DNA of 64,000 nucleotides from Sphingobium sp. JS3065 (GCF_026427355.1 NZ_CP102664.1:806001-870000); one strand, 5' to 3'. Counted from the first letter of the stretch, positions 51,938 to 61,888 are shown. Translations and numbers: made by a program. The notes: generated by a model from the letters alone, not told the origin.

Positions 51938-53188
51938 ATGTCCAAGGCATCGGCCAATCAGGCCCTGATCATCGATGCATGCCGCACGCCGCGGGGAATC
52001 GGCCGCGCTGGCAAGGGCGCGCTGTCGGGCCTGCATCCCCAGCATCTCACCTCGTCCGTACTGCGCGCGATCGCCGAACGGAATGGCATCGACACCGGAG
52101 AGGTTGACGACGTGATCTGGGGAACCAGCTCCCAGATCGGTGAGCAGTCTGGCGATCTGGGGCGCATGGGCGCGCTGGACGCGGGATATGACGTGCGCGC
52201 CAGCGGCGTGACCCTGAGCCGCTTCTGCGGTTCCGGCATCACGTCTGTCGCGCTTGCGGCCTCGTCCATCGCTGCCGGTCATGAGGATCTGATGATCGGC
52301 GGCGGCACCGAGATGATGTCCAAATACGGCCCCGGCACCGCCGTGAGCGCGGTGTTCATGGACCGCGACAATCTCCGGCTGCGCGCCTTGCATCCGCAGT
52401 CCAACCAGGGCGTGTGCGCCGATGCGATCGCGACGCTGGAGGGTATTGGCCGGGAGGAGCTCGATGCGCTGGCCGCGCTCAGCCAGCAGCGGGCTGACGT
52501 CGCGATCCGCGAAGGACGGTTCGACCGATCGCTCGTGCCGGTCTATCATGAGGACGGCACGCTCGCGCTCGATCATGAGGAATATCCGCGCCCGTCGACC
52601 ACGGCTGAAACCCTTGCCGAGCTCAAGCCTGCCTTCGCAGCGCTTGCCGACTCACCGCTGGATGGGGATGGCACGACCTATCGCAGCCTGATCCTGAATA
52701 AATTTCCGGACCTAGCGATCAATCATGTCCACCATGCAGGCAATTCCTCTGGCGTCGTCGATGGCGCCGCGGCGGTGCTACTGGCGTCGCGGGACTTTGC
52801 CGACGCCCATGGACTAAAGCCGCGCGCCCGGGTCGTGACCGCCGTCAATGTCGGCGACTCGCCCACACTCATGCTCAACGCGCCGGTTCCCGCGGCCCGC
52901 AAGGCACTTGCCCGAGCAGGATTGTCCCCGGAAGACATCGACCTGTTCGAAGTCAATGAGGCGTTTGCCGTGGTGACCGAGAAGTTTATCCGCGACCTCG
53001 ATCTCGATCGCGAGAAGGTCAATGTGAACGGCGGCGCCATAGCACTCGGTCATCCGATCGGCGCAACCGGCGCGATCCTGATCGGCACGCTGCTCGACGA
53101 ACTCGAGCGGCGCGACAAACAGTTCGGGCTGGTCACCATGTGCGCGGCGGGCGGCATGGCGCCGGCGATCATCATCGAACGCATCTAG
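51938..53188 (+). CDS. Acetyl-CoA acyltransferase (thiolase)
   Basis: 416 residues. The nucleophile is Cys97 in VTLSRFCGSGITSV; NEAFAVV, the His in GGAIALGHPIGATGAIL, and the second cysteine in MCAAGGMAP are all conserved. It cleaves 3-ketoacyl-CoA to release acetyl- or propionyl-CoA, the last step of each cycle. The long insertion is of the degradative FadA type rather than the biosynthetic one. Confidence 0.94.
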   Translation: MSKASANQALIIDACRTPRGIGRAGKGALSGLHPQHLTSSVLRAIAERNGIDTGEVDDVIWGTSSQIGEQSGDLGRMGALDAGYDVRASGVTLSRFCGSGITSVALAASSIAAGHEDLMIGGGTEMMSKYGPGTAVSAVFMDRDNLRLRALHPQSNQGVCADAIATLEGIGREELDALAALSQQRADVAIREGRFDRSLVPVYHEDGTLALDHEEYPRPSTTAETLAELKPAFAALADSPLDGDGTTYRSLILNKFPDLAINHVHHAGNSSGVVDGAAAVLLASRDFADAHGLKPRARVVTAVNVGDSPTLMLNAPVPAARKALARAGLSPEDIDLFEVNEAFAVVTEKFIRDLDLDREKVNVNGGAIALGHPIGATGAILIGTLLDELERRDKQFGLVTMCAAGGMAPAIIIERI

Positions 53189-53206
53189 ACCAACAGGGAA
53201 GAGACA

Positions 53207-54628
53207 GTGGCTCCTTCATCCGAATTTCCGATGCTGATCGACGGTTCGCTGGTTGCCGGCGCAGCGAGCATGCCCGTCGTAAATCCCGCAACGGGTCAGG
53301 TCTTCACCGAGGCGCCTGATGCCTCCGCCGAGCAGCTCGATCTTGTGATTACGGCCGCGAAGCGTGCCTTTCCGGCATGGTCAGAGCGGCCGATCGCCGA
53401 GCGGCAAGGCTTGCTGATCAAGGCAGCCGAGGCGATCACCGCCCATACGGACGAACTGACCGCGCTCCTCACCCGCGAACAGGGCAAGCCCCTGGCGGCC
53501 GCCACCGCCGAAATCCAGGCGTCCCTAGGCTGGTTCCACTATTTCGCCCAGATGACGCCGCCCGTTCTCGTCAGCGAAGACAGCGAGACGCGGCGGGTTG
53601 AGACCCGCTACGTCCCCCTTGGCGTCGTCTGCGCAATCTCGCCGTGGAATTTTCCGGTCATGCTATCCTGCTGGAAGATCGTCCCGGCGCTGCTCGCGGG
53701 CAATACGGTGGTGTTGAAACCTTCGCCCTTCACGCCCCTCACGATGCTTCGCATCGGAGCCCTGCTCAAGGACGTGTTTCCGGCCGGCGTGCTCAACATC
53801 ATCACCGGTGGTGATACGCTTGGTCCGAAGATGACAGCGCACCCCGGCTTCGCCAAGATCAGCTTCACCGGCTCGACCGCCACCGGCAAGCTCGTGATGC
53901 AAAGCGCCTCGGAGACGATGAAGCGCATCACGCTCGAACTGGGCGGCAACGATGCCGCTATCATCATGCCGGACATTGACCTGGATGCGGTTGCGCTCAA
54001 GATCTTCATGGGCGCCTTCTATAACAGCGCGCAGGTCTGTACTGCGACCAAGCGGCTCTACGTTCATGAAGCAATCTATGATGCGCTGCGCGATCGCTTT
54101 GTGGCGCTCGCCCAGGCGATGAAGCTCGGGGACGGCGCGGAGGAAGGCACTGTCTTTGGGCCGATTCAGAATGAACGGCAGTATCGCCGGGTCAAGGCGC
54201 TGATCGAGGAGGCGCGGCAGCAGGGTCTGACCATCATCGAAGGGCCGCAAGGACCGCAAGGGGGCGGCTATTTCGTCCCGATCACCATCGTCGACAATCC
54301 GCCGGACGATGCCAGGGTCGTTACCGAAGAGGCCTTCGGTCCCGTCCTCCCGCTGCTCAAGTTCAGCAATGTCGACGATGCGATCCGCCGGGCCAATGCG
54401 AGCGAGTTCGGACTGGCCGGCGCCGTATGGTCTCGCGATGTGCACAAGGCCGTCGAGATCGCCAGCCGCCTGGAAACCGGGACGGTCTGGATCAACGAGA
54501 ACCTCTATCTGCCGCCCACCGCACCCTTCGCCGGTCACAAGCAATCGGGGCTCGGGGTCGAAAACGGCATGGACGGGCTGTTGCAATATATGGATCCCAA
54601 GACGATCTATATTCCCAAGGCAGCCTGA
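53207..54628 (+). CDS. NAD(P)-dependent aldehyde dehydrogenase
   Basis: 473 residues. Motifs: ISPWNFPVML, the cofactor site SFTGSTATGKLVMQ, catalytic Glu in ITLELGGNDAAI and catalytic Cys in NSAQVCTATKR. Start GTG 53207 after AGGGAAGAG. It oxidises an aldehyde to the acid; within this island it fits the product of the oxygenase cleavage, giving the substrate for the CoA ligase encoded next. Confidence 0.93.
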   Translation: MAPSSEFPMLIDGSLVAGAASMPVVNPATGQVFTEAPDASAEQLDLVITAAKRAFPAWSERPIAERQGLLIKAAEAITAHTDELTALLTREQGKPLAAATAEIQASLGWFHYFAQMTPPVLVSEDSETRRVETRYVPLGVVCAISPWNFPVMLSCWKIVPALLAGNTVVLKPSPFTPLTMLRIGALLKDVFPAGVLNIITGGDTLGPKMTAHPGFAKISFTGSTATGKLVMQSASETMKRITLELGGNDAAIIMPDIDLDAVALKIFMGAFYNSAQVCTATKRLYVHEAIYDALRDRFVALAQAMKLGDGAEEGTVFGPIQNERQYRRVKALIEEARQQGLTIIEGPQGPQGGGYFVPITIVDNPPDDARVVTEEAFGPVLPLLKFSNVDDAIRRANASEFGLAGAVWSRDVHKAVEIASRLETGTVWINENLYLPPTAPFAGHKQSGLGVENGMDGLLQYMDPKTIYIPKAA

Positions 54629-54670
54629 GGATCAGGCGATGCCCAACTTCAGCGAGTGCGAGAACTGAAG

Positions 54671-56215
54671 ATGCAACATCCGGCACAGCATGCCAGAGAG
54701 ATGCCCGACAAACCGGCCTATATCATGGCCGGCACGGGGAAGGTCGTGACCTATGGCGAGTTGGATCGCAGGTCCACCCAGATCGCCCGGCTGTTTCGCA
54801 GCCTCGGATTGGGAGCGGGCGACCATATTGCGCTGCTTCTCCCCAACGACGAGCATTTCATGCAGATCTGTTGGGGCGCGCAGCGATCGGGGCTGATCTA
54901 CACGCCAATCAGCACGCATCTCAAGCGGGACGAGATCGGCTATATCCTTCAGAACAGCGACGCGGCGCTGCTGGTGACGAGCGCGGCGTTTGCGCCGCTC
55001 ATATGCGAGGGCGAGCAAGCCGGCATCGCATTGCCACATCTTTTCCTGGTCGACGGGGCAGCGCCGGGGTTTGCCTCATGGCCGGAAGCGATCGCCGCCC
55101 AGTCCGACCAGCCCATTGCCGACGAGCAGGCCGGCGCCCGCATGGTCTATACCTCGGGGACGACCGGGCAGCCGAAGGGCGTGCTGTCCGACTTCACGCC
55201 CGGGACGCCGATCGGCACAATGCCCGCCAAGCTAGCCGGCATGGCGAAGATATTCGGCATCGATGAGCAGACGGTGTTGCTCTCTCCGGCGCCGCTCTAT
55301 CATTCGGCACCACTGGGCTTCGTCCACATCGTGATGCATCTGGGCGGAACAGCGGTGATCCTCGACAAGTTCGACGCCGAAGCCGCGCTTCGTGCCATCG
55401 AAACCTACCGGGTCACGCACAGCCAATGGGTTCCGATCATGTTCCACCGGATGCTGGCTCTGGAGGAGCGCGTACGCGAGTCCTACGATCTCTCCAGCCA
55501 TCGCGTCGCGATCCATGCCGCCGCCCCATGCCCGGTCGAGCTCAAGCGTCGCATGATCGCGTGGTGGGGCCCGATCCTCGCGGAATATTACGCCTCGACC
55601 GAGTCAACGGGGTTCACGGCGATCGACACGCCAGAATGGCTTGCCCACCCCGGTTCCGTCGGCCGCGCGAAGGGCTCGACGATCCATATCCTCGATGACG
55701 ATGGCGAGGAACTGCCGTCCGGCGAGGTCGGCATGGTCTTCTTCGAGGCGGCAAAGGGGCGCTTTGCCTACTACAAGGATCCCGACAAGACCGCCGCGTC
55801 CTATAACGACCAGGGCTGGGCGAGCGTCGGCGATCTCGGCTATGTCGACGAAGAGGGCTATCTCTATCTCACCGACCGCAAGAGCTTCATGATCATCTCA
55901 GGCGGAGTGAACATCTACCCGCAGGAGATCGAGAATCTGTTGCTGGGGCATCCCAAGGTCGCCGACGTCGCCGTCATCGGCATTCCCAATGAAGAATTCG
56001 GCGAAGAGGTGAAGGCGGTGGTCCAGCCGCGTAGCTGGGAAGAGGCCGGGGCCGACCTGGCTCTCGAATTGACCGTGTGGTGCCGTGACCGGCTCGCTAA
56101 TCTCAAAGTGCCTAGATCGTTCGATTTTGAACGCGAGTTGCCGCGGCAGGAAAATGGAAAGCTCTACAAGAAACTGATCATCGATCACTATCTTCGGAAT
56201 CATGCAAGAAGTTAA
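54671..56215 (+). CDS. Acyl-CoA synthetase (AMP-forming)
   Basis: 514 residues. P-loop MVYTSGTTGQPKGVLSD, YASTESTGFTAID, GDLGYVDEEGYLYLTDRKSFMIISGG and the catalytic Lys in RQENGKLYKK are present. It activates a carboxylic acid to its CoA thioester, the entry step to the beta-oxidation genes. ATG 54671 is chosen because a GTG 15 nt earlier has no ribosome site. It is the last intact gene before the IS remnants. Confidence 0.93.
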   Translation: MQHPAQHAREMPDKPAYIMAGTGKVVTYGELDRRSTQIARLFRSLGLGAGDHIALLLPNDEHFMQICWGAQRSGLIYTPISTHLKRDEIGYILQNSDAALLVTSAAFAPLICEGEQAGIALPHLFLVDGAAPGFASWPEAIAAQSDQPIADEQAGARMVYTSGTTGQPKGVLSDFTPGTPIGTMPAKLAGMAKIFGIDEQTVLLSPAPLYHSAPLGFVHIVMHLGGTAVILDKFDAEAALRAIETYRVTHSQWVPIMFHRMLALEERVRESYDLSSHRVAIHAAAPCPVELKRRMIAWWGPILAEYYASTESTGFTAIDTPEWLAHPGSVGRAKGSTIHILDDDGEELPSGEVGMVFFEAAKGRFAYYKDPDKTAASYNDQGWASVGDLGYVDEEGYLYLTDRKSFMIISGGVNIYPQEIENLLLGHPKVADVAVIGIPNEEFGEEVKAVVQPRSWEEAGADLALELTVWCRDRLANLKVPRSFDFERELPRQENGKLYKKLIIDHYLRNHARS

Positions 56216-56233
56216 TGATCGCTTGAACTGGCA

Positions 56234-56620
56234 CTACTTTGGCAGATTGTCTTTAGGACTGTCGGTGGGACGGAGGCCGCAGTGTGGGCATGGTTTGTCC
56301 GGCGGTTTGGCAGATGGCGGCATGGCTGCGATGCAGGCCTTGGCGACCTTCATATCGTGGACATTTCCGGGAGTTATCATCAGCACCCAAGGACGGCCCC
56401 TCCCGTCGCAGATGGCATAAACCTTGGAGTTTCGTCCACCGCGTGTCTGGCTCGGCCCAGCGCACGAAGCGGTTGTAAAGCGTCTTCTTCGGTCCCATAA
56501 ACCGGCGGACAATCGCCCCAGCGCCCGCCGCATTGCAACGCATGGACGATCCCGGACAGCACCCGGCGATCATCAACCCGCCGCGCACCCTTGCCGTTGA
56601 CCGGCAGCAGCTCCTCGCCG
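56234..56620 (-). pseudogene. IS5-family transposase remnant, frameshifted and internally deleted
   Basis: Fragments in three frames, in the expected order, match IS5-group transposases: EELLPVNGKGARRVDDRRVL then LSGIVHALQCGGRWGDCPPVY; PKKTLYNRFVRWAE after a frame change; and SKVYAICDGRGRPWVLMITP after a deletion that removes the middle of the protein. It cannot make active transposase. It directly follows the CoA ligase gene and marks decay at the island's right end. Confidence 0.75.
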
Positions 56621-56640
56621 GAAGCATTGAATCACGCGAT

Positions 56641-57000
56641 CACGGCGATGGGAATCCAGAGGGTTCTGTGAGGTCGCGCGGGGTTGGTTGTGCGTCATGG
56701 CGCGGTGCGCGACCTCATTGAAGCCGGATTGAGCGCACTCGCTGGCTGGGCAGACGCTATGGGGTTAGTGGCTTCTGTCCCGGTCCTTGTCGAGGAACAG
56801 GCGGTCGTGAGAGGGGGCTGACCGGAGACGGAGGCGTCCGGGACGGTATGAAGGCCGAAGTGGGCAATGGTTGCGCGAGGGCAAGGGTGAGCGGCAAGTA
56901 CCGTAATGTCGGTCTAGGCGGAGGATGACTGCGGCCCTCCGTGCGCCAGTTGGCTGCGTCGCCGTGGTGCCGTCATGATCAGGGAGGAAATAACGCTGGT
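56641..57000. other. Gene-free stretch between the IS5 and IS91 remnants
   Basis: About 360 bases without a credible gene. Leftward open frames here are GC-shadow only. It probably contains the outer end of the IS91-type element and other debris; I could not define its boundary. Confidence 0.4.
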
Positions 57001-58187
57001 TCATGGCTTTGCCGGCGGTCCGCGCGCTCGCCACGCCGTATCGCGCGGCATTGTCGCAACGATCCGTAACGTCCCGCCGCAACATGGGCAGACGGTGGGA
57101 TCGAAATCGGCGCACTTGGGATGTGGCAAGGCGATGTCGTGGTCGGACGTCACCGGCCGCGTAATCACCAGCAGGGAGCGGATCGTCGCAAGCCGGGCAC
57201 GACGGCACCCGTTGGCGAGAAAACCGTAGTGGCGGATGCGATGGAAGCGGTCGGGCAGAGTATGGAGCAGGAACCGGCGAATAAACTCGTCGGCAGCCAA
57301 AGCCATATGCTTTTGGGCATTGCCATGCCGATAGTCGCGCCAACGGAAGGTGACGGTTGCATCGGCCATGCTGACGAGACGACTGTTGGAGATAGCGACG
57401 CGGTGGGTGTGGCGGCCCAGATAGGCGAGAACATGCGCCGGTGAGCCAAAGGGCGGCTTGGCGTAGACCACCCAGGACATCTTGCGCAGCGACCTGAGCG
57501 TGGCGACAAAGGCGCGGCTGTCGCTGAGACCGCCAAGTGCCCCGAAGAACTGCAGGCGTCCGGCCTCATCCGCTGCCTGTAGCCGCGCCAGGAACAGTCG
57601 GCGGAAAAGGCGCGAGAGCACGGGGATCGGTAGAAAGAAGCGCGGTTACAGGTGATCCAACGGGAGCCGTCGGCCGACAGTGCGCCGCCCGGAACGAGGC
57701 AGTGGATATGCGGATGGTGCGTGAGCGTCTGCCCCCAGGTATGAAGAATGGCGATAAAGCCGAGCTCGCCGCCGAGATGCTTGGGATCAGCGCCGAGCGT
57801 CTTGAGCGTCTCGGCCACCGCGTCGAACAAGATGGCGTAGACCAGAACTTTGTTTTGATAGGCGATCGCCGCAACCTCGGCGGGCACGGTGAATACGACG
57901 TGGAAATAGGGCACCGGCAGAAGGTCGGCTTCGCGCGCGGCCAGCCATCGTTCGCGCGCGATCCCCTGACACTTTGGGCAGTGCCGATTGCGGCAACTAT
58001 TGTACGAGACCCGGCTATGGCCGCAGTTGTCGCAGGCCTCGACATGGCCGCCGAGCGCTGGGGTCCGGCACAGCTCGATCGCCGCCATGACCCGCCGTTC
58101 AACGCGGCCAAGGTGGCCGTCATGGGCAATGCGGTAAGGAGGGCCATGGCGGCGGAATATATCCGCCACCTCCAGCTCCGGACGCAC
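57001..58187 (-). pseudogene. IS91-family transposase, broken by a frameshift
   Basis: The N-terminal part is intact with the zinc motif CDNCGHSRVSYNSCRNRHCPKC-like region (Cys residues around 70-100) and the HUH site THHPHIHCLVPGG. Near 57648 a single base is missing (AACCGCGC where AACCCGCGC would keep frame), and the rest continues in the next frame as LSRLFRRLFLARLQAADEAG through the two-tyrosine region to stop at 57001. The element would have moved by rolling-circle replication. GTG 58187 is the likely start, 11 nt after the recombinase stop. Confidence 0.8.
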
Positions 58188-58197
58188 AGCGGCGGCC

Positions 58198-59060
58198 TCA
58201 GCTGGGCGGCACCACGTCCAGGCTGAGACGGTCGAGCGGGCTTTGAGTCGTGGCGATCGTGGTCGTCGCGACATGGGTGTAGCGCGCTGTCGTCGATAGC
58301 TGGCTGTGCCCGAGCAAAACCTGGATGATCCGGATATCGACCCCGTTCTCGAGCAGGTGCGTCGCGAAACTATGCCGCAGCGTGTGAACGCTGACCCGCT
58401 TGGTCAATCCTGCCGCCTTGGTGGCTGACCGGCAGGCGGCGTGAAGACAGGTCGTGGTGATCGGCGTATCGGCGCTGCGTCCGGGGAACAGAAAATCCTG
58501 CGGGTGGGCGAGCCGCCAATAAGTCCGCAGGATCCCAAGCAACTGCGCCGAGAGCGATCCTTGGCGCCCTTGCCGTGGCGAACCTGGATCACCATCCGGT
58601 CGCTGTCGATGTCCGTAACCTTCAGACTTGCAGCTTCAGAGGCGCGCAATCCTGCGGCATAGGCGGTGGTCAGTGCGGCGCGCGCCTTCAATGATGGCAC
58701 CGCCTCCAGGAAGCGCACGACCTCGTCGGCGCTCAGGATCGTTGGCAGCTTGCGCGGCATGCGCGCATAGACGATCCGCTCCGGGATCTCCGCCCGATCC
58801 AGCGTGACGCCGTAGAAAAAGCGAAGCGCGCATACGATCTGGTTCAAAGAGCCCCAGGAAATGCCCTGCGACACCAGATAGACCTGAAATGCGCGGACAT
58901 CTTCAGGCCCCAGCCGATCCGGTGATCGCCCGAAATAGCGACTGAACTTCGTCACCGCGTGCAGATAGGAGCGTTGCGTGGCGGGGGACAGGTTGCGCAA
59001 GCTCATGTCGTCGATCATACGACGGCGCAGCGGGCTGACCGTTACTGTGACGTCTGTCAT
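58198..59060 (-). pseudogene. Tyrosine recombinase of the IS91-type element, frameshifted
   Basis: An XerC/D-like integrase: N-terminal SAM-like domain (MSLRNLSPATQRSYLHAVTKF), then catalytic [24 protein letters not shown] and [16 protein letters not shown]. The frame breaks at about 58560, where DR should be followed by a stretch that a small deletion has removed; from [15 protein letters not shown] it continues in another frame. Catalytic residues are all present but in two pieces. It is the usual first gene of IS91 elements of this kind. Confidence 0.8.
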
Positions 59061-59356
59061 GGGATAAACTCCTGGTGAGGGGTTGGTCTTCAGCAACCAA
59101 ATCCTCCCACCAGGGGGTCATTCTCGCCAGCCCCCAGGCACCAGTCGAGCGTCAGCGAGTTCGTTCAATCCACTTATTGGGTCTGGACCCTAAGCACAGC
59201 TTTGGCAGATTTTGACGAAGAGTTTGCGAAGGACCAAGTCCACAGTGCGGACATCGTGAGTCCTCACGCTGCTACCTAGGGAGCTACCTAGCGCGAAATG
59301 AAGTGGAGACCCGAACGCCAATGTTGTCTGTAACACATTGGTATATGTCTGAAAAA
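59061..59356. other. Gap between the IS91 recombinase and the att repeat
   Basis: About 300 bases. The part near 59110 is probably the end of the IS91-type element. No gene seen. Confidence 0.4.
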
Positions 59357-59401
59357 TGGTGGACGCACTAGGGCTCGAACCTAGGACCCGCTGATTAAGA
59401 G
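59357..59401 (-). repeat. att-like repeat 2: 3' end of tRNA-Lys(CTT)
   Basis: Identical over 45 bases to 39245-39289. To its right the sequence (AAATTGGATTCAACG) bears no resemblance to a tRNA 5' half, so this is an attachment-site fragment, not a gene. Confidence 0.88.
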
Positions 59402-59578
59402 AAATTGGATTCAACGTCTCACCGCGAAATTTCATAGTACATCGCGTCACCATGTTACAGGAAATTCCCTTATGTTTCCTTGTATTAATGGTAAAATTGC
59501 GTCATCCTCCCGAACATGGAGGTGTGTGGCATCCCTTCCAATTTGTAGCGCAATTTGTAGCGCAAAATCGAGGCTGAC

Positions 59579-60982
59579 ATGGCAACGAAGAAATTTTCTG
59601 ATCCTTGGATTCGCGGCCTGAAGGCCGCCCCAGAAGGGGGACGGGACGAGTGGCACGACGAGGCCGAAACAGGACTATTAGTTACGATCAATCCCAAGCG
59701 TCGGGTGACATTCTGGCTCTATGCGCGATACCCGAAAGGAGATGGGACGTGCGGAGCTCCTAGTCGCAGAGTGCTAGGAGATTTTTGTCCTGCGGACGCC
59801 AAGGATCGCATCTACATTGTCAAGAAGGGTGTGCCCGCCCTTGCCTTGGACGAAGCGCGGCAGAAGGCCCGAGAATGGAAGGCCGCGATTGCGGATGGCA
59901 TTGACCCTAGTCGACCTGCTCAGCCGGTAGATGAAGAGCCGCAGGCGGTATTGGAGACGATTGCGACGGTTTTTGTCGAGTTTTTCAAGCGCCATGTTAT
60001 GAAAGAGGGTCAGAAGGACGGCCGTGGTAGACCTCTGGCTCCGCTGCGTTCTGCAAAGGAGATCAAGCGGATTTTCGATCACTATATCTTGGAAGACCTA
60101 ACCGGCAATGAGCGGTGGCGAAATCGTCCGATCGCTTCAATCACGCGCCGCGATGTAACCGAGTTACTCGATACAATTCAGGATAACAATGGAGCTACTC
60201 AAGCGGATGCCGTGCTCGCACAGCTCAGCTCCATGTTCAACTGGTACGCGGCGCGGGGAGACGATTTCGTGTCTCCAATTGTGCGGGGAATGAAGCGAAC
60301 TAAATCTTCCGAGCGCAAACGCAAGCGTATTCTGAGTGACGAGGAAATCCGCATATTCTGGCAGGCTTGCGGGACGCAGGAGGTATTCGGTGTTTTCTGC
60401 CAGCTATTGTTGCTGACTCTTCAGAGGCGCGAAAAACTGCGGTTGATGCACCGGGACTATGTTACGTCCGATGGACTGTGGACGATCCCGACGGAAGATC
60501 GAGAGAAGGGTAATGCCGAGTATGTTCGGCTATCTCCCATGGCGATGCAGATCGTTAAGAAGCAGCCTACGACGCCGACCCGACCATTTGTTTTCCAGGG
60601 ACGCTTGGCTGGTCCGATCAACGGCTTCACTGACGCCAAGGCGGAACTGGATGCCAAGATGGAGGAAATCGCCGGTCACCCTATCCCACACTGGGTCCTG
60701 CACGATCTGCGCCGGACCGGAAAGACGCTGATGATACGAGCAGGCGTCTCGCCGCATGTCTCTGAGCGAGTGCTTGGGCATGTCATTCCAGGCGTAGAAG
60801 GTGTCTATGATCAGCACGACTACCTCGCTGAAAAGACGGAAGCCCTTCGTCAGCTTGCGTCATTGGTGGCGCGGATACTCAATCCGAAGGACAACGTCGT
60901 TCCGATGAAGGCTCGCAGCCGGTCTCGATCGAACAGTCAAATGGAGCAAAAGGCAGAAGCAGAAAGAACTGCTATAAACTAG
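59579..60982 (+). CDS. Tyrosine-type site-specific integrase (phage integrase family)
   Basis: 467 residues. The N-terminal arm-binding domain begins KFSDPWIRGLKAAPEGGRDEW; the core-binding part holds TRRDVTELLDTIQDNNG. Catalytic residues are seen in LLTLQRREKLRLM (Arg), HDLRRTGKT (His-x-x-Arg), LGHVIPGVEGVYDQHDY (His and Tyr). It lies 178 nt from the att repeat and reads away from it, the normal position for an integrase at a tRNA-integrated element. Codon use appears less GC-rich than the core genes. Confidence 0.93.
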   Translation: MATKKFSDPWIRGLKAAPEGGRDEWHDEAETGLLVTINPKRRVTFWLYARYPKGDGTCGAPSRRVLGDFCPADAKDRIYIVKKGVPALALDEARQKAREWKAAIADGIDPSRPAQPVDEEPQAVLETIATVFVEFFKRHVMKEGQKDGRGRPLAPLRSAKEIKRIFDHYILEDLTGNERWRNRPIASITRRDVTELLDTIQDNNGATQADAVLAQLSSMFNWYAARGDDFVSPIVRGMKRTKSSERKRKRILSDEEIRIFWQACGTQEVFGVFCQLLLLTLQRREKLRLMHRDYVTSDGLWTIPTEDREKGNAEYVRLSPMAMQIVKKQPTTPTRPFVFQGRLAGPINGFTDAKAELDAKMEEIAGHPIPHWVLHDLRRTGKTLMIRAGVSPHVSERVLGHVIPGVEGVYDQHDYLAEKTEALRQLASLVARILNPKDNVVPMKARSRSRSNSQMEQKAEAERTAIN

Positions 60983-61149
60983 CTTTACCTACGGATGTGG
61001 AACTGGGCCTTCGGGGTAAAGCAGGGGAAGCAAGCCCTTGATTTGCGGTATGCCAATTGCCCCTGATTACCCTTCGTTTCCCTAAATGTGCCACGGAAAT
61101 GCTGCTGGGCGGGCTCACGCTTCTCGTCCGTCGGGCACAGGACCGCGCG

Positions 61150-61488
61150 CTAGTTTGTCGACTTTGGCTTTCCGTTGGCGCGGTTCAGCTCGATGAGAAG
61201 CCAATCCCGAAACTTGCCCATATAGCCGCCTGCATCGGCAGCGATCTGCGCCAGCAGTTCATCGCTCAACTCATCTTGTTTGAGATCGAGATCACGCAGC
61301 GCACGTTTCACCATGTGGCTTTGGAAAACGAAAATCGCATTGCGCAAATATCCACGCACGATTTTTTCGATCTTTCTATCATCTCCTTTGGCGGCATGGA
61401 TGAGCTTTTCTATGGCCAGAACGGTGGGATCGGGCTCAGCCATCGTCTGACGCATTTCCGGTGTAAGCTGCATCTCCTCGTCGTGCAT
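61150..61488 (-). CDS. Hypothetical protein
   Basis: 112 residues, charged and mainly helical (PTVLAIEKLIHAAKGDDRKI, ALRDLDLKQDELSDELLAQI). No signal peptide or membrane helix. ATG 61488 or ATG 61473 are possible starts; the latter has GAGGAG directly upstream. No family recognised. It reads toward the integrase gene. Confidence 0.55.
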   Translation of the reverse strand: MHDEEMQLTPEMRQTMAEPDPTVLAIEKLIHAAKGDDRKIEKIVRGYLRNAIFVFQSHMVKRALRDLDLKQDELSDELLAQIAADAGGYMGKFRDWLLIELNRANGKPKSTN

Positions 61489-61888
61489 GGATCAGTCCGG
61501 CTCTATTGCTTAAGGCATAACGACATGGTCGCATGGGCGACGCAGGCGGGCAAGGCATCAGTTGCGATGCTTTGCCAAGAAAACCAGCCGCATACGATTG
61601 GGCATCCCGCCATAGAGAAGGCGACGCGGCTGCCGGACGGGTATTGCCATGGTTTTGCGGTGTAGCGCGAGATGTTCTCCTGCATCGTTAAAGGGGCAGA
61701 GGACGTAGGAATATTCGTTTATGTTAACCAATTCGGCACCGAAATTCCCCTCCGAAAGGCACCTTGCCGGACGGATGAATTCGAGCATCATGCTCATTGG
61801 ACTATTTTGTTCAGAATAGCCGGGGGGCAACCAGACGTTGGGGCATCGGCACGGTTCGCCCGATGCACCCGAATGGGATGGAGAGCGA
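61489..61888. other. Gap with only weak open frames
   Basis: About 400 bases. The best leftward frame (61558-61797, 79 residues, MSMMLEFIRPARC start) has no ribosome site and no recognisable family, so I do not call it a gene. Confidence 0.35.

Larger units (their letters stand above)
39245..59401. mobile_element. Genomic island flanked by tRNA-Lys 3'-end repeats (20.1 kb)
   Basis: Both ends are identical 45-bp sequences equal to the last 45 bases of a tRNA-Lys(CTT) gene including CCA (minus strand). Integration by tyrosine recombinases at tRNA 3' ends duplicates exactly such a segment. The island holds the acyl-CoA catabolic genes, two regulators, a TonB receptor and IS remnants at its right end. 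It has no intact integrase of its own; the one just right of the repeat (59579) may have moved both elements. Confidence 0.8.

Noticed and set aside
59357..59401. Intact tRNA-Lys gene at the right repeat
   Set aside because: Only the last 45 bases match; the sequence to the right cannot form an acceptor, D-arm or anticodon stem.
61558..61797. 79-codon leftward frame beginning MSMMLEF
   Set aside because: No ribosome site, no recognisable family and poor codon character; left as gap.
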